64,000 nucleotides of DNA. Source: DATFDN01 sp035685165. GTDB lineage: Bacteria > Pseudomonadota > Alphaproteobacteria > Acetobacterales > Acetobacteraceae. Location: positions 69,134 through 133,133 of the forward strand of contig DASRBI010000021.1 of NCBI GenBank assembly GCA_035685165.1, written 5' to 3'. Below, piece after piece: positions 43,117-51,271 of the stretch; positions within the stretch are counted from its first letter, which is position 1; the number at the start of each line of letters is the position of its first letter. The translations under genes were made by a program, and so were the position numbers. The notes beneath the pieces are model-generated. The model was not told the origin of the DNA. It was given only the letters and a program-made list of their open reading frames with translations, and did not search any database.

Positions 43117-43736
43117 GCCATGCGGGGCAACTCCGCCGTCGCGGCTTGATGCTGTCTGCGCTCGCGCTCGGCGGCTGCAACACCATCCTGCAACGCCCAG
43201 CCTACGTGCAGCGGACCACTTGGCCGCTGTCCTTGCCACCGCCCAGCACAATCGCCGCTGGGGCGCTGGCGAGGCCGCGCCGGGTTCTGCTGGTGCAGGA
43301 CTTCACCGCCGCACCCGGTCTCGACCAGCGCGGCGTGCTGTGGCTGAACGCCGACGGCAGCATCCATGTGGATTTCTACAATGTCTGGGAGGTTCAGCCG
43401 GCACGGGCGGTGGGCGACAATGTCCGCCGCTGGCTGACGGCGAGCCATCTATTCGCCGCCGTGGTCGGGCCGGCGAGCGGCCTCACGGCCGATCTCGTGC
43501 TCGAAGGCGAGCTGACCACGTTCGTCGCCGACCCTCGCGTGCTGCGCGGCCGTGCCGCCATGTCGCTCATCTTGCTCGATCAGCGGTCCGTCCCCGCCAA
43601 GTCGCTCCTGCAGCGGACTCTCTCGGCCGAGGCCCCGATGCCGCAGGACACGCCCGGCGGCGTCGTGGCGGCGCAGCGCGACGCGCTGGCCGCCCTGCTC
43701 GGCAATGTCGTGCAGGCGATGCGCCCCTTCGCCTGA
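43113..43736 (+). CDS. ABC-transport auxiliary lipoprotein (PqiC/ABC_trans_aux family)
   Basis: 207-residue lipoprotein with a signal of the form RRRGLMLSALALGGCN (lipobox LGGC, Cys22). The rest matches the ABC_trans_aux family: RRVLLVQDFTAAPGLDQRGVLWLNADGSIHVDFYNVWEVQPARAVGDNVRRWL. In MCE systems such lipoproteins sit in the outer membrane and receive or pass on lipid. The start overlaps the mlaD stop as ATGA, completing a four-gene unit. There is no MlaA or MlaC gene in the window. Confidence 0.87.
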   Translation: MSHAGQLRRRGLMLSALALGGCNTILQRPAYVQRTTWPLSLPPPSTIAAGALARPRRVLLVQDFTAAPGLDQRGVLWLNADGSIHVDFYNVWEVQPARAVGDNVRRWLTASHLFAAVVGPASGLTADLVLEGELTTFVADPRVLRGRAAMSLILLDQRSVPAKSLLQRTLSAEAPMPQDTPGGVVAAQRDALAALLGNVVQAMRPFA

Positions 43737-43813
43737 GCCTCCGCCCCCTCGCCAGACCGGCTGGGCAAGGTCTAGCCTCCGCCGATACCCGCCGACCAAA
43801 AGGAGGAGCGGCC

Positions 43814-44920
43814 ATGCAGTTCGGATATTTCGCGATGCCCTCGCATCCGCCGGAGCGCGACCTCGCCGAAGGCCACGAGTGGGATCTCCAGACGCTGCGC
43901 TGGCTCGACGAGTTCGGCTACACCGAGGCCTGGATCGGCGAGCACCACACCGCACCGTGGGAGCCGCATCCCGCACCCGACTTCCTGGTGCTCGAAGGCT
44001 TGCGCCAGACGAAGCGGCTGCGGATTGGCCCGGGCGGGTTCCTGCTGCCCTATCATCACCCCGCCGAGCTGGCGAACCGCGTGGCGATGCTCGACCATCT
44101 CTCGCGCGGGCGCCTCAATTTCGGCGTCGCCGCCTCGGGGTTGCCGAGCGACTGGCTGATGTTCAACGTCGATGGCATGTCGGGGCAAAACCGCGACATG
44201 ACGCGCGAGGCGCTCGACATCATCCTGCGCTTGTGGGGCAGCGAGGAAGGTTTCGAGTATAAGGGCAAGTTTTGGACGGTGAACAAGCCCGGCCCCATGT
44301 TCGGCGTGCTCCGCACTCACATCCGCCCGTTGCAGCGGCCGCACCCGCCGATCGGGGTCGCAGGGCTTTCGAAGAAATCCGACACGCTGAAGCTTGCTGG
44401 CGAGAAGGGCTATCTGCCGCTCAGCCTCAACCTCAATCCCGGCTATATCAGCAGCCATTGGGAAGCGGTGGAGGAAGGCGCCGCGAAAACCGGCCGACGG
44501 CCCTGGCGCGGCGACTGGCGGCTGGTGCGCGAGGTGTTCGTCGCCGAAACCGACGCGGAGGCGTGGCGGCTGTCGGTGAACGGCATGATGGGACGCATGA
44601 TGCGGGAATATTTCCTGCCGCTGCTCAGCCAGTTCGGGTTCCTGGAATTCCTCAAGCACGACCCGTCGGTGCCGGACAGCGACGTCACCGTCGAGTACTG
44701 CGCCAGGCACAACTGGCTGGTCGGCTCGCCGCAGACGGTTGCCGAGCGGCTGGAACAGGTTTACGCTGAGGCGGGCGGTTTCGGGCAAATTCTGGTGTTC
44801 GGCTTCGACTACGCCGGCCACCCCGAGGCTTGGCGCACGTCGCTCGGGATGCTGGCGAGCGAGGTGGCGCCGAAAGTTGCGCGCCTCGTGCCGCCGCAAC
44901 CCGCACTCGCCGCCGAATGA
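43814..44920 (+). CDS. LLM-class flavin-dependent monooxygenase (first gene of a three-gene unit)
   Basis: 368-residue luciferase-like monooxygenase: MQFGYFAMPSHPPERDL, FGYTEAWIGEHHTAPWEPHPAPDFLVLEGLRQTKRLRIGPGGFLLPYHHPAELANRVAMLDHLSRGRLNFGVAASGLPSDW and PPIGVAGLSKKSDTLKLAGEKGYLPLSLN, with HTAPWEPHPAP typical of the alkanal-monooxygenase/LadA-like group. It would use reduced flavin and oxygen. AGGAGGAG precedes the ATG by 6 bases. The stop overlaps the aminotransferase start as ATGA. The substrate is unknown; C-C or C-N bond oxidation is common in the family. Confidence 0.9.
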   Translation: MQFGYFAMPSHPPERDLAEGHEWDLQTLRWLDEFGYTEAWIGEHHTAPWEPHPAPDFLVLEGLRQTKRLRIGPGGFLLPYHHPAELANRVAMLDHLSRGRLNFGVAASGLPSDWLMFNVDGMSGQNRDMTREALDIILRLWGSEEGFEYKGKFWTVNKPGPMFGVLRTHIRPLQRPHPPIGVAGLSKKSDTLKLAGEKGYLPLSLNLNPGYISSHWEAVEEGAAKTGRRPWRGDWRLVREVFVAETDAEAWRLSVNGMMGRMMREYFLPLLSQFGFLEFLKHDPSVPDSDVTVEYCARHNWLVGSPQTVAERLEQVYAEAGGFGQILVFGFDYAGHPEAWRTSLGMLASEVAPKVARLVPPQPALAAE

Positions 44921-46254
44921 GCCGCGTCCTGCACCGCGCGGGCGGCACCCCGCCCGTCGCGGTCAGCGGCGCGGGCATCCAGCTCCATCTCGCCGACGGG
45001 CGAACGGTGATCGACGGCTCAGGCGGCGCGGCGGTGGCCTGTCTCGGCCACGGCAACGCGCGCATCGCCAGCGCGATCGCCGCGCAGGCGCGCCGCATGG
45101 CGTACGCGCACACCGGTTTCTTCACCAGCGAACCGGCCGAGGCGCTGGCAGACCTGATCCTGGAGGGATCGCCCGGCGGGCTGACGCACGCCTATTTTTG
45201 CTCCTCGGGCTCCGAAGGTACCGAAGCGGCGCTGAAGCTCGCGCGCCAGTATTTCGTGGAGATCGGCCAGCAGCAGCGCACACGGGTGATCGCGCGGCGG
45301 CAGAGCTATCACGGTAACACGCTCGGCGCGCTCGCAGCCGGCGGCAACATGATGCGCCGCGCGCTTTATGAGCCGATTCTAAGCCCCGCGTTCAGCCATG
45401 TCTCGCCCGCCTTCGCCTACCGCTTCCGCGGCGAGCGGGAGACGGACGCCGAGTACGTGGACCGCCTTGCCGCCGAGCTGGAAGCGGAGTTCTGCCGCCT
45501 CGGCCCGGATACGGTGATCGGTTTCATCGCCGAGCCAGTGGTGGGCGCGACGGCGGGCTGCGTCGCCGCCCCGCCCGGATATTTCGAGCGCGTGCGAGCG
45601 ATTTGCGACCGCCACGGCGCACTACTGATCCTCGACGAGGTGATGTGCGGTATGGGCCGCACCGGCACGATGCACGCCTGGGAACAGGAAGGCGTGACGC
45701 CCGATATCCAGATCGTCGCCAAAGGGCTCGGCGGCGGCTACCAGCCGATCGGCGGCATCCTGATCGCCGGGCGGATTATCGACGCGCTGCGTGCCGGATC
45801 GGGCGCTTTCATGCACGGTCACACATATCAGGCCCACCCCGTTGCCTGTGCCGGGGCGCTCGAAGTACAGCGGATCATTCGCGAGCAGCTTCTCGTCGCC
45901 AACGTGCGCGCACTGGGTCCGGTGCTGGAGCGCGCCCTGCTCGACCGGCTGGGCAATCATCCGCATGTCGGCGACATTCGCGGCCGCGGCCTCTTTTGGG
46001 CGGTGGAGTTTGTGCGCGACCGCGCGCGCAAAGAGGTGTTCGACCCGGCCCTGAAGCTGAACGAGCGCGTCAAACAGGCCGCGCTCGCCGCCGGGGTAGC
46101 GGTCTATCCGATGGGCGGCACGATCGACGGGCGGCAGGGCGATCACGTGATCATCGCCCCGCCCTACATCGCCACTGAAGCCGACATCGAGGAAATCGTC
46201 GATCGCTTCGGCCGCGGTGTGGATGCGGCCTTCGCCGATCTGGAGGACAGATGA
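44917..46254 (+). CDS. Class III aminotransferase
   Basis: PLP-dependent omega-type aminotransferase of 445 residues. Fold motifs: VIDGSGGAAVACLGHGN, FCSSGSEGTEAALKLARQYF, the Tyr-containing QSYHGNTLGALAAGGN, the cofactor Asp in LLILDEVMCGMGRTG and the PLP Lys in QIVAKGLGGGYQPIGG. It probably moves an amino group to or from an aldehyde or ketone. It overlaps the monooxygenase and the isomerase-like gene by four bases each, so the three products are probably used together. Confidence 0.92.
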   Translation: MSRVLHRAGGTPPVAVSGAGIQLHLADGRTVIDGSGGAAVACLGHGNARIASAIAAQARRMAYAHTGFFTSEPAEALADLILEGSPGGLTHAYFCSSGSEGTEAALKLARQYFVEIGQQQRTRVIARRQSYHGNTLGALAAGGNMMRRALYEPILSPAFSHVSPAFAYRFRGERETDAEYVDRLAAELEAEFCRLGPDTVIGFIAEPVVGATAGCVAAPPGYFERVRAICDRHGALLILDEVMCGMGRTGTMHAWEQEGVTPDIQIVAKGLGGGYQPIGGILIAGRIIDALRAGSGAFMHGHTYQAHPVACAGALEVQRIIREQLLVANVRALGPVLERALLDRLGNHPHVGDIRGRGLFWAVEFVRDRARKEVFDPALKLNERVKQAALAAGVAVYPMGGTIDGRQGDHVIIAPPYIATEADIEEIVDRFGRGVDAAFADLEDR

Positions 46255-46874
46255 GCACGCACCGGCTGATCGCCTATACGGACTACAAAAGCCCCTACGC
46301 CTATCTCGCCAAGGGTCCCACTTACGAGCTCGGCGAGGCGTTCGGCATCGCGGTCGAATGGCGCCCTTACATCCTCAACATTCCCGATTTCCTCGGGTCG
46401 GCGCGGATCGATGCCGACGGCAAGGTGATCGAGGCCGATCGCACGCCGCATCAATGGCGGCGCGCGCGCTACGCCTATATGGATTGCCGCCGCAAGGCGC
46501 GGGCGCGCGGGCTTGTGCTGCGCGCCACCACCAAGATTTGGGACAGCAGCCTCGCCGCCGCCGGGATGCTCTTTGCCCAGCAAGCGGGCGCAGCGCCGTT
46601 CCGCCGCTACCACAACGCGGTGTTCGCCCGTTTCTGGCAGCGCGAGATCGACATCGAGGATCAAGAGCAGATCGCCGCCGTGCTCACCGAGGCGGGCGCC
46701 GACGGCGCGGCGTTCCCCGCCTGGGCCGAGGAAGGGCGGGCCCGCGTTGCCGCCATCTCCCGCGAGGCCGAGGAGCAGGGCGTATTCGGTGTGCCGAGTT
46801 TCCTGCTCGACGGCGAGCTCTTCTGGGGTAACGAAACGATCCCCGACATCGAGGCGCGGCTCGCCGTCGGATAG
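46251..46874 (+). CDS. 2-hydroxychromene-2-carboxylate isomerase-like (DsbA-fold) protein
   Basis: 207-residue thioredoxin-fold protein of the HCCA-isomerase/kappa-GST group, which uses glutathione in aromatic breakdown. The start YTDYKSPYAYL (active-site Ser in SPY), the LNIPDFLG segment and the C-terminal GVFGVPSFLLDGELFWGNE match the family; there is no CxxC. It ends the trio. A real HCCA role (naphthalene breakdown) would need other genes that are not here, so a different glutathione-dependent isomerisation or a conjugation is possible. Confidence 0.85.
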   Translation: MSTHRLIAYTDYKSPYAYLAKGPTYELGEAFGIAVEWRPYILNIPDFLGSARIDADGKVIEADRTPHQWRRARYAYMDCRRKARARGLVLRATTKIWDSSLAAAGMLFAQQAGAAPFRRYHNAVFARFWQREIDIEDQEQIAAVLTEAGADGAAFPAWAEEGRARVAAISREAEEQGVFGVPSFLLDGELFWGNETIPDIEARLAVG

Positions 46875-46902
46875 GCCTGTCTTGGCCCCGGCCGATGTCG
46901 GC

Positions 46903-46992
46903 GTCATTGCGAGGCCCATAGGAAGTATGGGCCGGAGCAATCCCCCGCGGACAAGGGATTGCTACGCGCCGCTCACGCTCGCTCGCAGTGAC
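46903..46992. repeat. 90-bp inverted-repeat element (REP/MITE-like)
   Basis: Terminal arms gtcattgcgag and ctcgcagtgac are inverted repeats with one mismatch. Nested within are gagcaatccc and gggattgct. The format (gtcattgcgag, agcaatcc, ggattgct, ctcgcagtgac) is that of a widespread family of dispersed palindromic units found in many bacterial genomes. It sits between two convergent genes, where such elements are common. I see one copy in this window. Confidence 0.65.
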
Positions 46993-47010
46993 AACGTTGG
47001 AAGCTGTCGC

Positions 47011-48039
47011 CTACGCTGCCGGCGCGAGCTCCGTCAGGTTTGAGAGAAACAGCTCCGCGCAGGCGCGCCAACTGAAGCGCTCGGCGTAGCTTCGGCACTC
47101 TGCGCGGTCGCAGGCCAATGCCTTCAATGCAGCCGCGCGCAGATCGGCATCCATCGCGCCTACCGGCGCCGTCGCATGGGCCAGAACATCCTTGGGACCC
47201 GTCACCGGAAAGGCCGCAACGGGCGTGCCGCACGCGAGCGATTCGAGAAGCACGAGGCCGAACGTGTCCGTCTGGCTCGGAAATACCATCACGTCCGCAC
47301 CCGCATAGGCCCGTGCGAGGTCCGCACCAAAACGCGGCCCGGCGAACAGCACATCGGGATGCTGGCGGCGCAGCGATTGCAGTTGCGGCCCGCCGCCCAC
47401 CACCACTTTGCTGCCGGGCAGATCGAGTTGCAGGAAGGCGCCGATGTTCTTCTCGACCGCGACCCGGCCGACATAGGCGAACACGGGCCGGGGAAGCGGC
47501 CAGTCCTCGCGCGGCGCGGGCCGGAACAGGTCGAGGTCCACGCCGCGCGACCAGGGAACCACGTGCCGGAACCCCTTGGCCTGCAAGTCGTCGCGCAACG
47601 AGGGCGTGGCGACCATCGTGGCCTGGGCCGAGCCGTGAAAGCGCCGCAGCCAAGCATAAGCCGGCGCCGCCGGAAGCCCAGTGCGGGCGCGGATATATTC
47701 GGGAAATCTCGTGTGAAAGGAGGTGGTGAACGCCATGCCGCGCCGTTTCGCCCAGGCGCGCGCCGCCGCGCCCAGCGGCCCCTCGGTTGCGATGTGCAGG
47801 GCATCGGGCGCGAAGTCCTCGATCATACGGAACAGCCGCCGCCGGGGCGCGAGCGCAAGACGGATCTCAGGATAAGTCGGGCACGGCACCGTGCGGAAGC
47901 GGTCGGGGCCGATCACGTCCACATCCATGCCCATGGCGCGCAGCTCGTCGGCGACCGTCGCAAGCGTGCGCACCACGCCGTTCACCTGTGGCTTCCACGC
48001 ATCGCTGACGATAAGGATTCGCTGCGGCGGCCAGGCCAT
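47011..48039 (-). CDS. GT4-family glycosyltransferase (possible glycolipid synthase, Agt-like)
   Basis: 342-residue GT-B glycosyltransferase: RILIVSDAWKPQVNGVVRTL, HIATEGPLGAAARAWAKRRGMAFTTSFHTRFPEYI, FAYVGRVAVEKNI, VVVGGGPQL and the catalytic VFPSQTDTFGLVLLESLACGTPVAAF. This is the subgroup with known diacylglycerol or phosphatidylinositol glycosylating members. The ATG at 48039 gives MAWPPQRILIVSD; a TTG at 48078 overlapping the upstream stop is an alternative. Its place behind the metallophosphoesterase at 48071-48889 parallels the plcP-agt pairs for lipid remodelling, but the acceptor is unproven. Confidence 0.85.
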   Translation of the reverse strand: MAWPPQRILIVSDAWKPQVNGVVRTLATVADELRAMGMDVDVIGPDRFRTVPCPTYPEIRLALAPRRRLFRMIEDFAPDALHIATEGPLGAAARAWAKRRGMAFTTSFHTRFPEYIRARTGLPAAPAYAWLRRFHGSAQATMVATPSLRDDLQAKGFRHVVPWSRGVDLDLFRPAPREDWPLPRPVFAYVGRVAVEKNIGAFLQLDLPGSKVVVGGGPQLQSLRRQHPDVLFAGPRFGADLARAYAGADVMVFPSQTDTFGLVLLESLACGTPVAAFPVTGPKDVLAHATAPVGAMDADLRAAALKALACDRAECRSYAERFSWRACAELFLSNLTELAPAA

Positions 48040-48070
48040 GAGCGCGTCTCGCGCGGTCCGGGGGTACTGC

Positions 48071-48889
48071 TCAGGCAACCTGCGCTGCCTTCAATTGCCG
48101 CGGGTTGGAGAACGAAAGCCGGTTCATCGCCGCCCAGTCGATCAACTCCAGTTCTCCGTCATGGTGCTCCACGAGCGCGGTGCAGCTTTCCACCCAATCG
48201 CCGTCGTTCATGTAGAGCACACCGCCGATCTCGCGGATTTCCGCGTGGTGGATATGTCCGCACACCACGCCGTCGAACCCGGTGCGCCGCGCTTCCGCCG
48301 AGAGCGCCGCCTCGAAGCGGTCGACCGCCTTCACCGCCTCCTTCACCTGCCGTTTCAGGTGCGCCGACAGCGACCAGTACGGATAGCCGAGCCGCCGGCG
48401 GACCGAGTTGAGCCAGCGATTGGCGACCAGGGCGGCGGCATAGGCCCAGGCGCCGAGAATGGCGAGGAACTTGGCGTAACGCACCACGCTGTCGAATTCG
48501 TCGCCATGCATGATCAGAAGGCGCTTGCCGCGCGCGGTGACGTGTTCGGCCGATCCGCACAGCCGGATTCCGCCCACCTCCAGCGAGAGCGGCAGCCAGG
48601 CGCGGAACATCTCGTCGTGGTTGCCGGGGATATAAGTGACATCCGTGCCATCGCGCGCATGTTTCAGGATCAGCCGCAGCACCTCATCGTGCTGCTCATC
48701 CCAGTACCAGGAGCGCCGCAGCCGCCATCCGTCGATGATGTCGCCGACCAAAAACAGCTTCTCGCAGCTCATCCGACGCAAAAAGTCGGCGAGGAAATCG
48801 CAGCGGGCGCCTCGTGTGCCGAGATGCGTGTCGGAGATGAACACCGCGCGATAGGAACGGGTGGAGCCATGCAGGATCGGGCGCGTCAT
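48071..48889 (-). CDS. Metallophosphoesterase, LpxH-like / PlcP-like
   Basis: 272-residue calcineurin-like phosphoesterase with a complete di-metal site: SDTHLG (D20, H22), GDIIDGW (D50), GNHDE (N90, H91), HGDEFD and GHIHHA. Two families fit: UDP-2,3-diacylglucosamine hydrolase (lipid A pathway) and PlcP, the phospholipase C-like enzyme of alphaproteobacteria that makes diacylglycerol under phosphate shortage. The adjacent GT4 gene favours PlcP; sequence alone does not settle it. It is divergent from the lipid-kinase gene. Confidence 0.87.
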   Translation of the reverse strand: MTRPILHGSTRSYRAVFISDTHLGTRGARCDFLADFLRRMSCEKLFLVGDIIDGWRLRRSWYWDEQHDEVLRLILKHARDGTDVTYIPGNHDEMFRAWLPLSLEVGGIRLCGSAEHVTARGKRLLIMHGDEFDSVVRYAKFLAILGAWAYAAALVANRWLNSVRRRLGYPYWSLSAHLKRQVKEAVKAVDRFEAALSAEARRTGFDGVVCGHIHHAEIREIGGVLYMNDGDWVESCTALVEHHDGELELIDWAAMNRLSFSNPRQLKAAQVA

Positions 48890-49036
48890 GCCCGCCCTGT
48901 AGAGCCGGAGGTTGCCGGTTCGGGAAAGTGAACGTTGGATGAAATCAACCAGTCCGCGCGCGCAACTCAGGTGTCACGGAAACGCAACTCAAACGTCCGC
49001 GAATCATCCGGAATTTGGCGCAGATGGTCGCAGCCG

Positions 49037-49906
49037 ATGGTTATCGTCTTTAATCCCGTCGCGGGAAGGCGTCGCGCCTTGCTGCTTTGGCGCGTTCTCG
49101 ACGTGCTGGTGGAGCACGGTATCCGCCTCGATGTGGTGCGGACCACCGCGCGCGGAGATGCCGAACGCATCGCGCGCGAAGCTTGCCTTGCTGGCGAGTC
49201 CCTGGTGGTCGCCGCCGGAGGAGACGGCACCATCTCGGAAGTCGCCAACGGGGTGCTCGGAACCGGCTCCGCGCTCGGCGTAATCCCGCTCGGGACCGCC
49301 AATGTGCTGGCGCACGAGATCGGTCTTTCCTTTTCGCCCCGCGCGATCGCTACCGCTCTCGCCTTCCGCCGGACACGGCCGCTCTGGCCGGGAGTGGCGA
49401 CGACACCGGACGGACAGCGCCTGTTCGTCCAGATGCTCGGCGCCGGGTTCGACGCCGAGGTTGTGCATCGGCTTTGGACGCCGCTGAAAGCGGCCTGCGG
49501 GCGCGGTGCCTACGTCATGCAGGCGGCGCGCGAAGCGATCCGCTACGAGTTTCCGCCAATCCGAGTGCACATCGAGGGGAGTGCAATGGAAGCCGCCAGC
49601 CTCATCGTTTCCAATGGACGGCTTTATGGCGGCCCGTACACACTCGCTCCGCGGGCGAGCCCCCATACGCCTGGATTCTGGGTAACTCTGTTCGAATGCA
49701 GCGGGCCGCTGCGCGCTCTCGGCTATGGCGCGATGCTGCCCCTGCAGGCCCTCGCCCGCAGTCCCGGCGTCCGCCAACTCCCCGCCCGCTGGGTGGAAAT
49801 CAGGGGTAATCGTCCGGTCCCCGTGCAGACCGACGGCGACGATGCCGGCGTCACCCCGATTGTCGTCGCCAATGCCTCGGAGCCGATCCCGCTCGTGGTC
49901 AGCTAA
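49037..49906 (+). CDS. Diacylglycerol/sphingosine kinase-family protein
   Basis: 289-residue DAGK_cat-fold lipid kinase. Motifs: IVFNPVAGRRR (about 3-13), the nucleotide-binding VVAAGGDGTISEVANGVLG (about 60-78), LGVIPLGTANVLAHEIG and the C-terminal IVSNGRLYGGPYTLAP. The N-terminal ATG at 49037 is the usual family start; an in-frame TTG 102 bases upstream would add an Arg-rich tail. It likely phosphorylates diacylglycerol or a related lipid alcohol. It is divergent from the metallophosphoesterase and convergent with surA. Confidence 0.88.
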   Translation: MVIVFNPVAGRRRALLLWRVLDVLVEHGIRLDVVRTTARGDAERIAREACLAGESLVVAAGGDGTISEVANGVLGTGSALGVIPLGTANVLAHEIGLSFSPRAIATALAFRRTRPLWPGVATTPDGQRLFVQMLGAGFDAEVVHRLWTPLKAACGRGAYVMQAAREAIRYEFPPIRVHIEGSAMEAASLIVSNGRLYGGPYTLAPRASPHTPGFWVTLFECSGPLRALGYGAMLPLQALARSPGVRQLPARWVEIRGNRPVPVQTDGDDAGVTPIVVANASEPIPLVVS

Positions 49907-49909
49907 GCG

Positions 49910-51271
49910 TCATGTCTGCGCCGCCAGGCCGCCCGCGGCCTGACGGATGTCGATGGTTGCCTTGCGGCGCAGATCATCCTGAAGCTGGCGCGACATCAGC
50001 TCGACCCGCTTCTCCAAAATTTGCTGCTCCACCTGCGTCTTGTCGACCGCATCGAGGTTTTTTTCCTCGCGCGAGCAGACCGCCATTACGGCGATCCCGT
50101 CGGAGGTCACCAGCGGCCTGCTCGGCTTGCCGATCGGCAGCGCGGCGAGCATCGCGCGCAGCGGTGGCGGGTTCACCTGGTCAAGCCGCACCGGGCCCGG
50201 ATCCGCCGGCCGCGCCGAGTGCTCGTCGGCCGCGATACGCTCCATCTCGTCACAGCCGTTCACCTTGGCGGCGATCCGCTGGGCCCGTTGCAAGGTCGCG
50301 ATCTGCTGCGGCGTGGGGGCATTCGGTTTCAGCGGCTCGGTGAAGGGCAGAAACACCTGCCGCATCGACAGCATGGTCGCCATGTCGTGCCCGATTTCGC
50401 GCTTGGCGATCAGGTGCACGATGACGATTCCGCCCGGCACCGATATCGGCTCGCTGATGGCTCCTGGCGGCATTTCCTCGACGATCTTCGCGACTGCCGG
50501 ATCGAGTTCACTCGGCTGCACCCAGCCGCGATCACCCCCTTGCAGCGCCGTCTGGCTCTCGCTGAACTGGGCGGCGATCACCGGGAACGGCGCGCCGGCA
50601 CGCAATTGCTTGATCACCACGTCCGCGAAGCGGTTCGCCTCCGCCGCATGTGCCGGGTTGTCGAGCACGATGAATATCTCGGCGACGTGGTATTCGGGCT
50701 TGCCCACTTCCTGCTTCAGCGCCGCCATGCGCTCAGCGGTCTCCGCGGCGGATACCTTTACCTGCTCCCCGAGGTTTTGGCGGAGCAGCAACGTCCAGCC
50801 GATCTCGGTTCGGACCTGGTCGATGAGTGTGGTGAAATCCACTCCCCCGGCGACGAGGCGCGCCCTCAGCGCGCCCGCAGGCAGCCCATTGCGCTGCTCG
50901 ATTTCCCGGATAGCCGCAGCGATCTGCTTGTCCTGCACCACGATATGCTGCGCCTCGACCGCCTGCATCCGCAGCCGCTCGTCAATGAGCTGGCGCAGGA
51001 TCTGCGGTCGCAGCCGGTCCACGATGTCCGGCTGCAACGGCAACCCGGACGAGGCCACGAACAGCCGCGCCCGCGCGTCTACATCCTGGTTGGTGATCAC
51101 GCTTCCGTTCACTACGGCGAGAATCCGCACCGCTCCCTGCTGGGCCGGCACGGGCGCGCTCCTGTGCGCGGCAGGGGCGACCGGCCCCGTCGCCGCAAGA
51201 GCCGGCGTGATCCCGACGAAAGCGCCTAGGAATGCCAACCAGCGAAGTCTCATGGCGTGGTATCCGATCAT
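49910..51271 (-). CDS. surA: Periplasmic peptidyl-prolyl isomerase/chaperone SurA
   Basis: 453-residue chaperone for outer-membrane proteins including LptD. It has a signal peptide (WLAFLGAFVGITPALAA), a SurA_N domain (about 45-175: ILAVVNGSVITNQDVDARARLF, LRQLIDERLRMQAVEAQHI), one parvulin domain (about 195-300: YHVAEIFIVLDNPAHAAEANRFADVVIKQL, FSESQTALQGGDRGWVQPSEL) and a partial second parvulin-like region (about 310-430). It overlaps lptD as ATGA. The usual pdxA and rsmA do not follow; the next gene is the convergent kinase. Confidence 0.93.
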   Translation of the reverse strand: MIGYHAMRLRWLAFLGAFVGITPALAATGPVAPAAHRSAPVPAQQGAVRILAVVNGSVITNQDVDARARLFVASSGLPLQPDIVDRLRPQILRQLIDERLRMQAVEAQHIVVQDKQIAAAIREIEQRNGLPAGALRARLVAGGVDFTTLIDQVRTEIGWTLLLRQNLGEQVKVSAAETAERMAALKQEVGKPEYHVAEIFIVLDNPAHAAEANRFADVVIKQLRAGAPFPVIAAQFSESQTALQGGDRGWVQPSELDPAVAKIVEEMPPGAISEPISVPGGIVIVHLIAKREIGHDMATMLSMRQVFLPFTEPLKPNAPTPQQIATLQRAQRIAAKVNGCDEMERIAADEHSARPADPGPVRLDQVNPPPLRAMLAALPIGKPSRPLVTSDGIAVMAVCSREEKNLDAVDKTQVEQQILEKRVELMSRQLQDDLRRKATIDIRQAAGGLAAQT

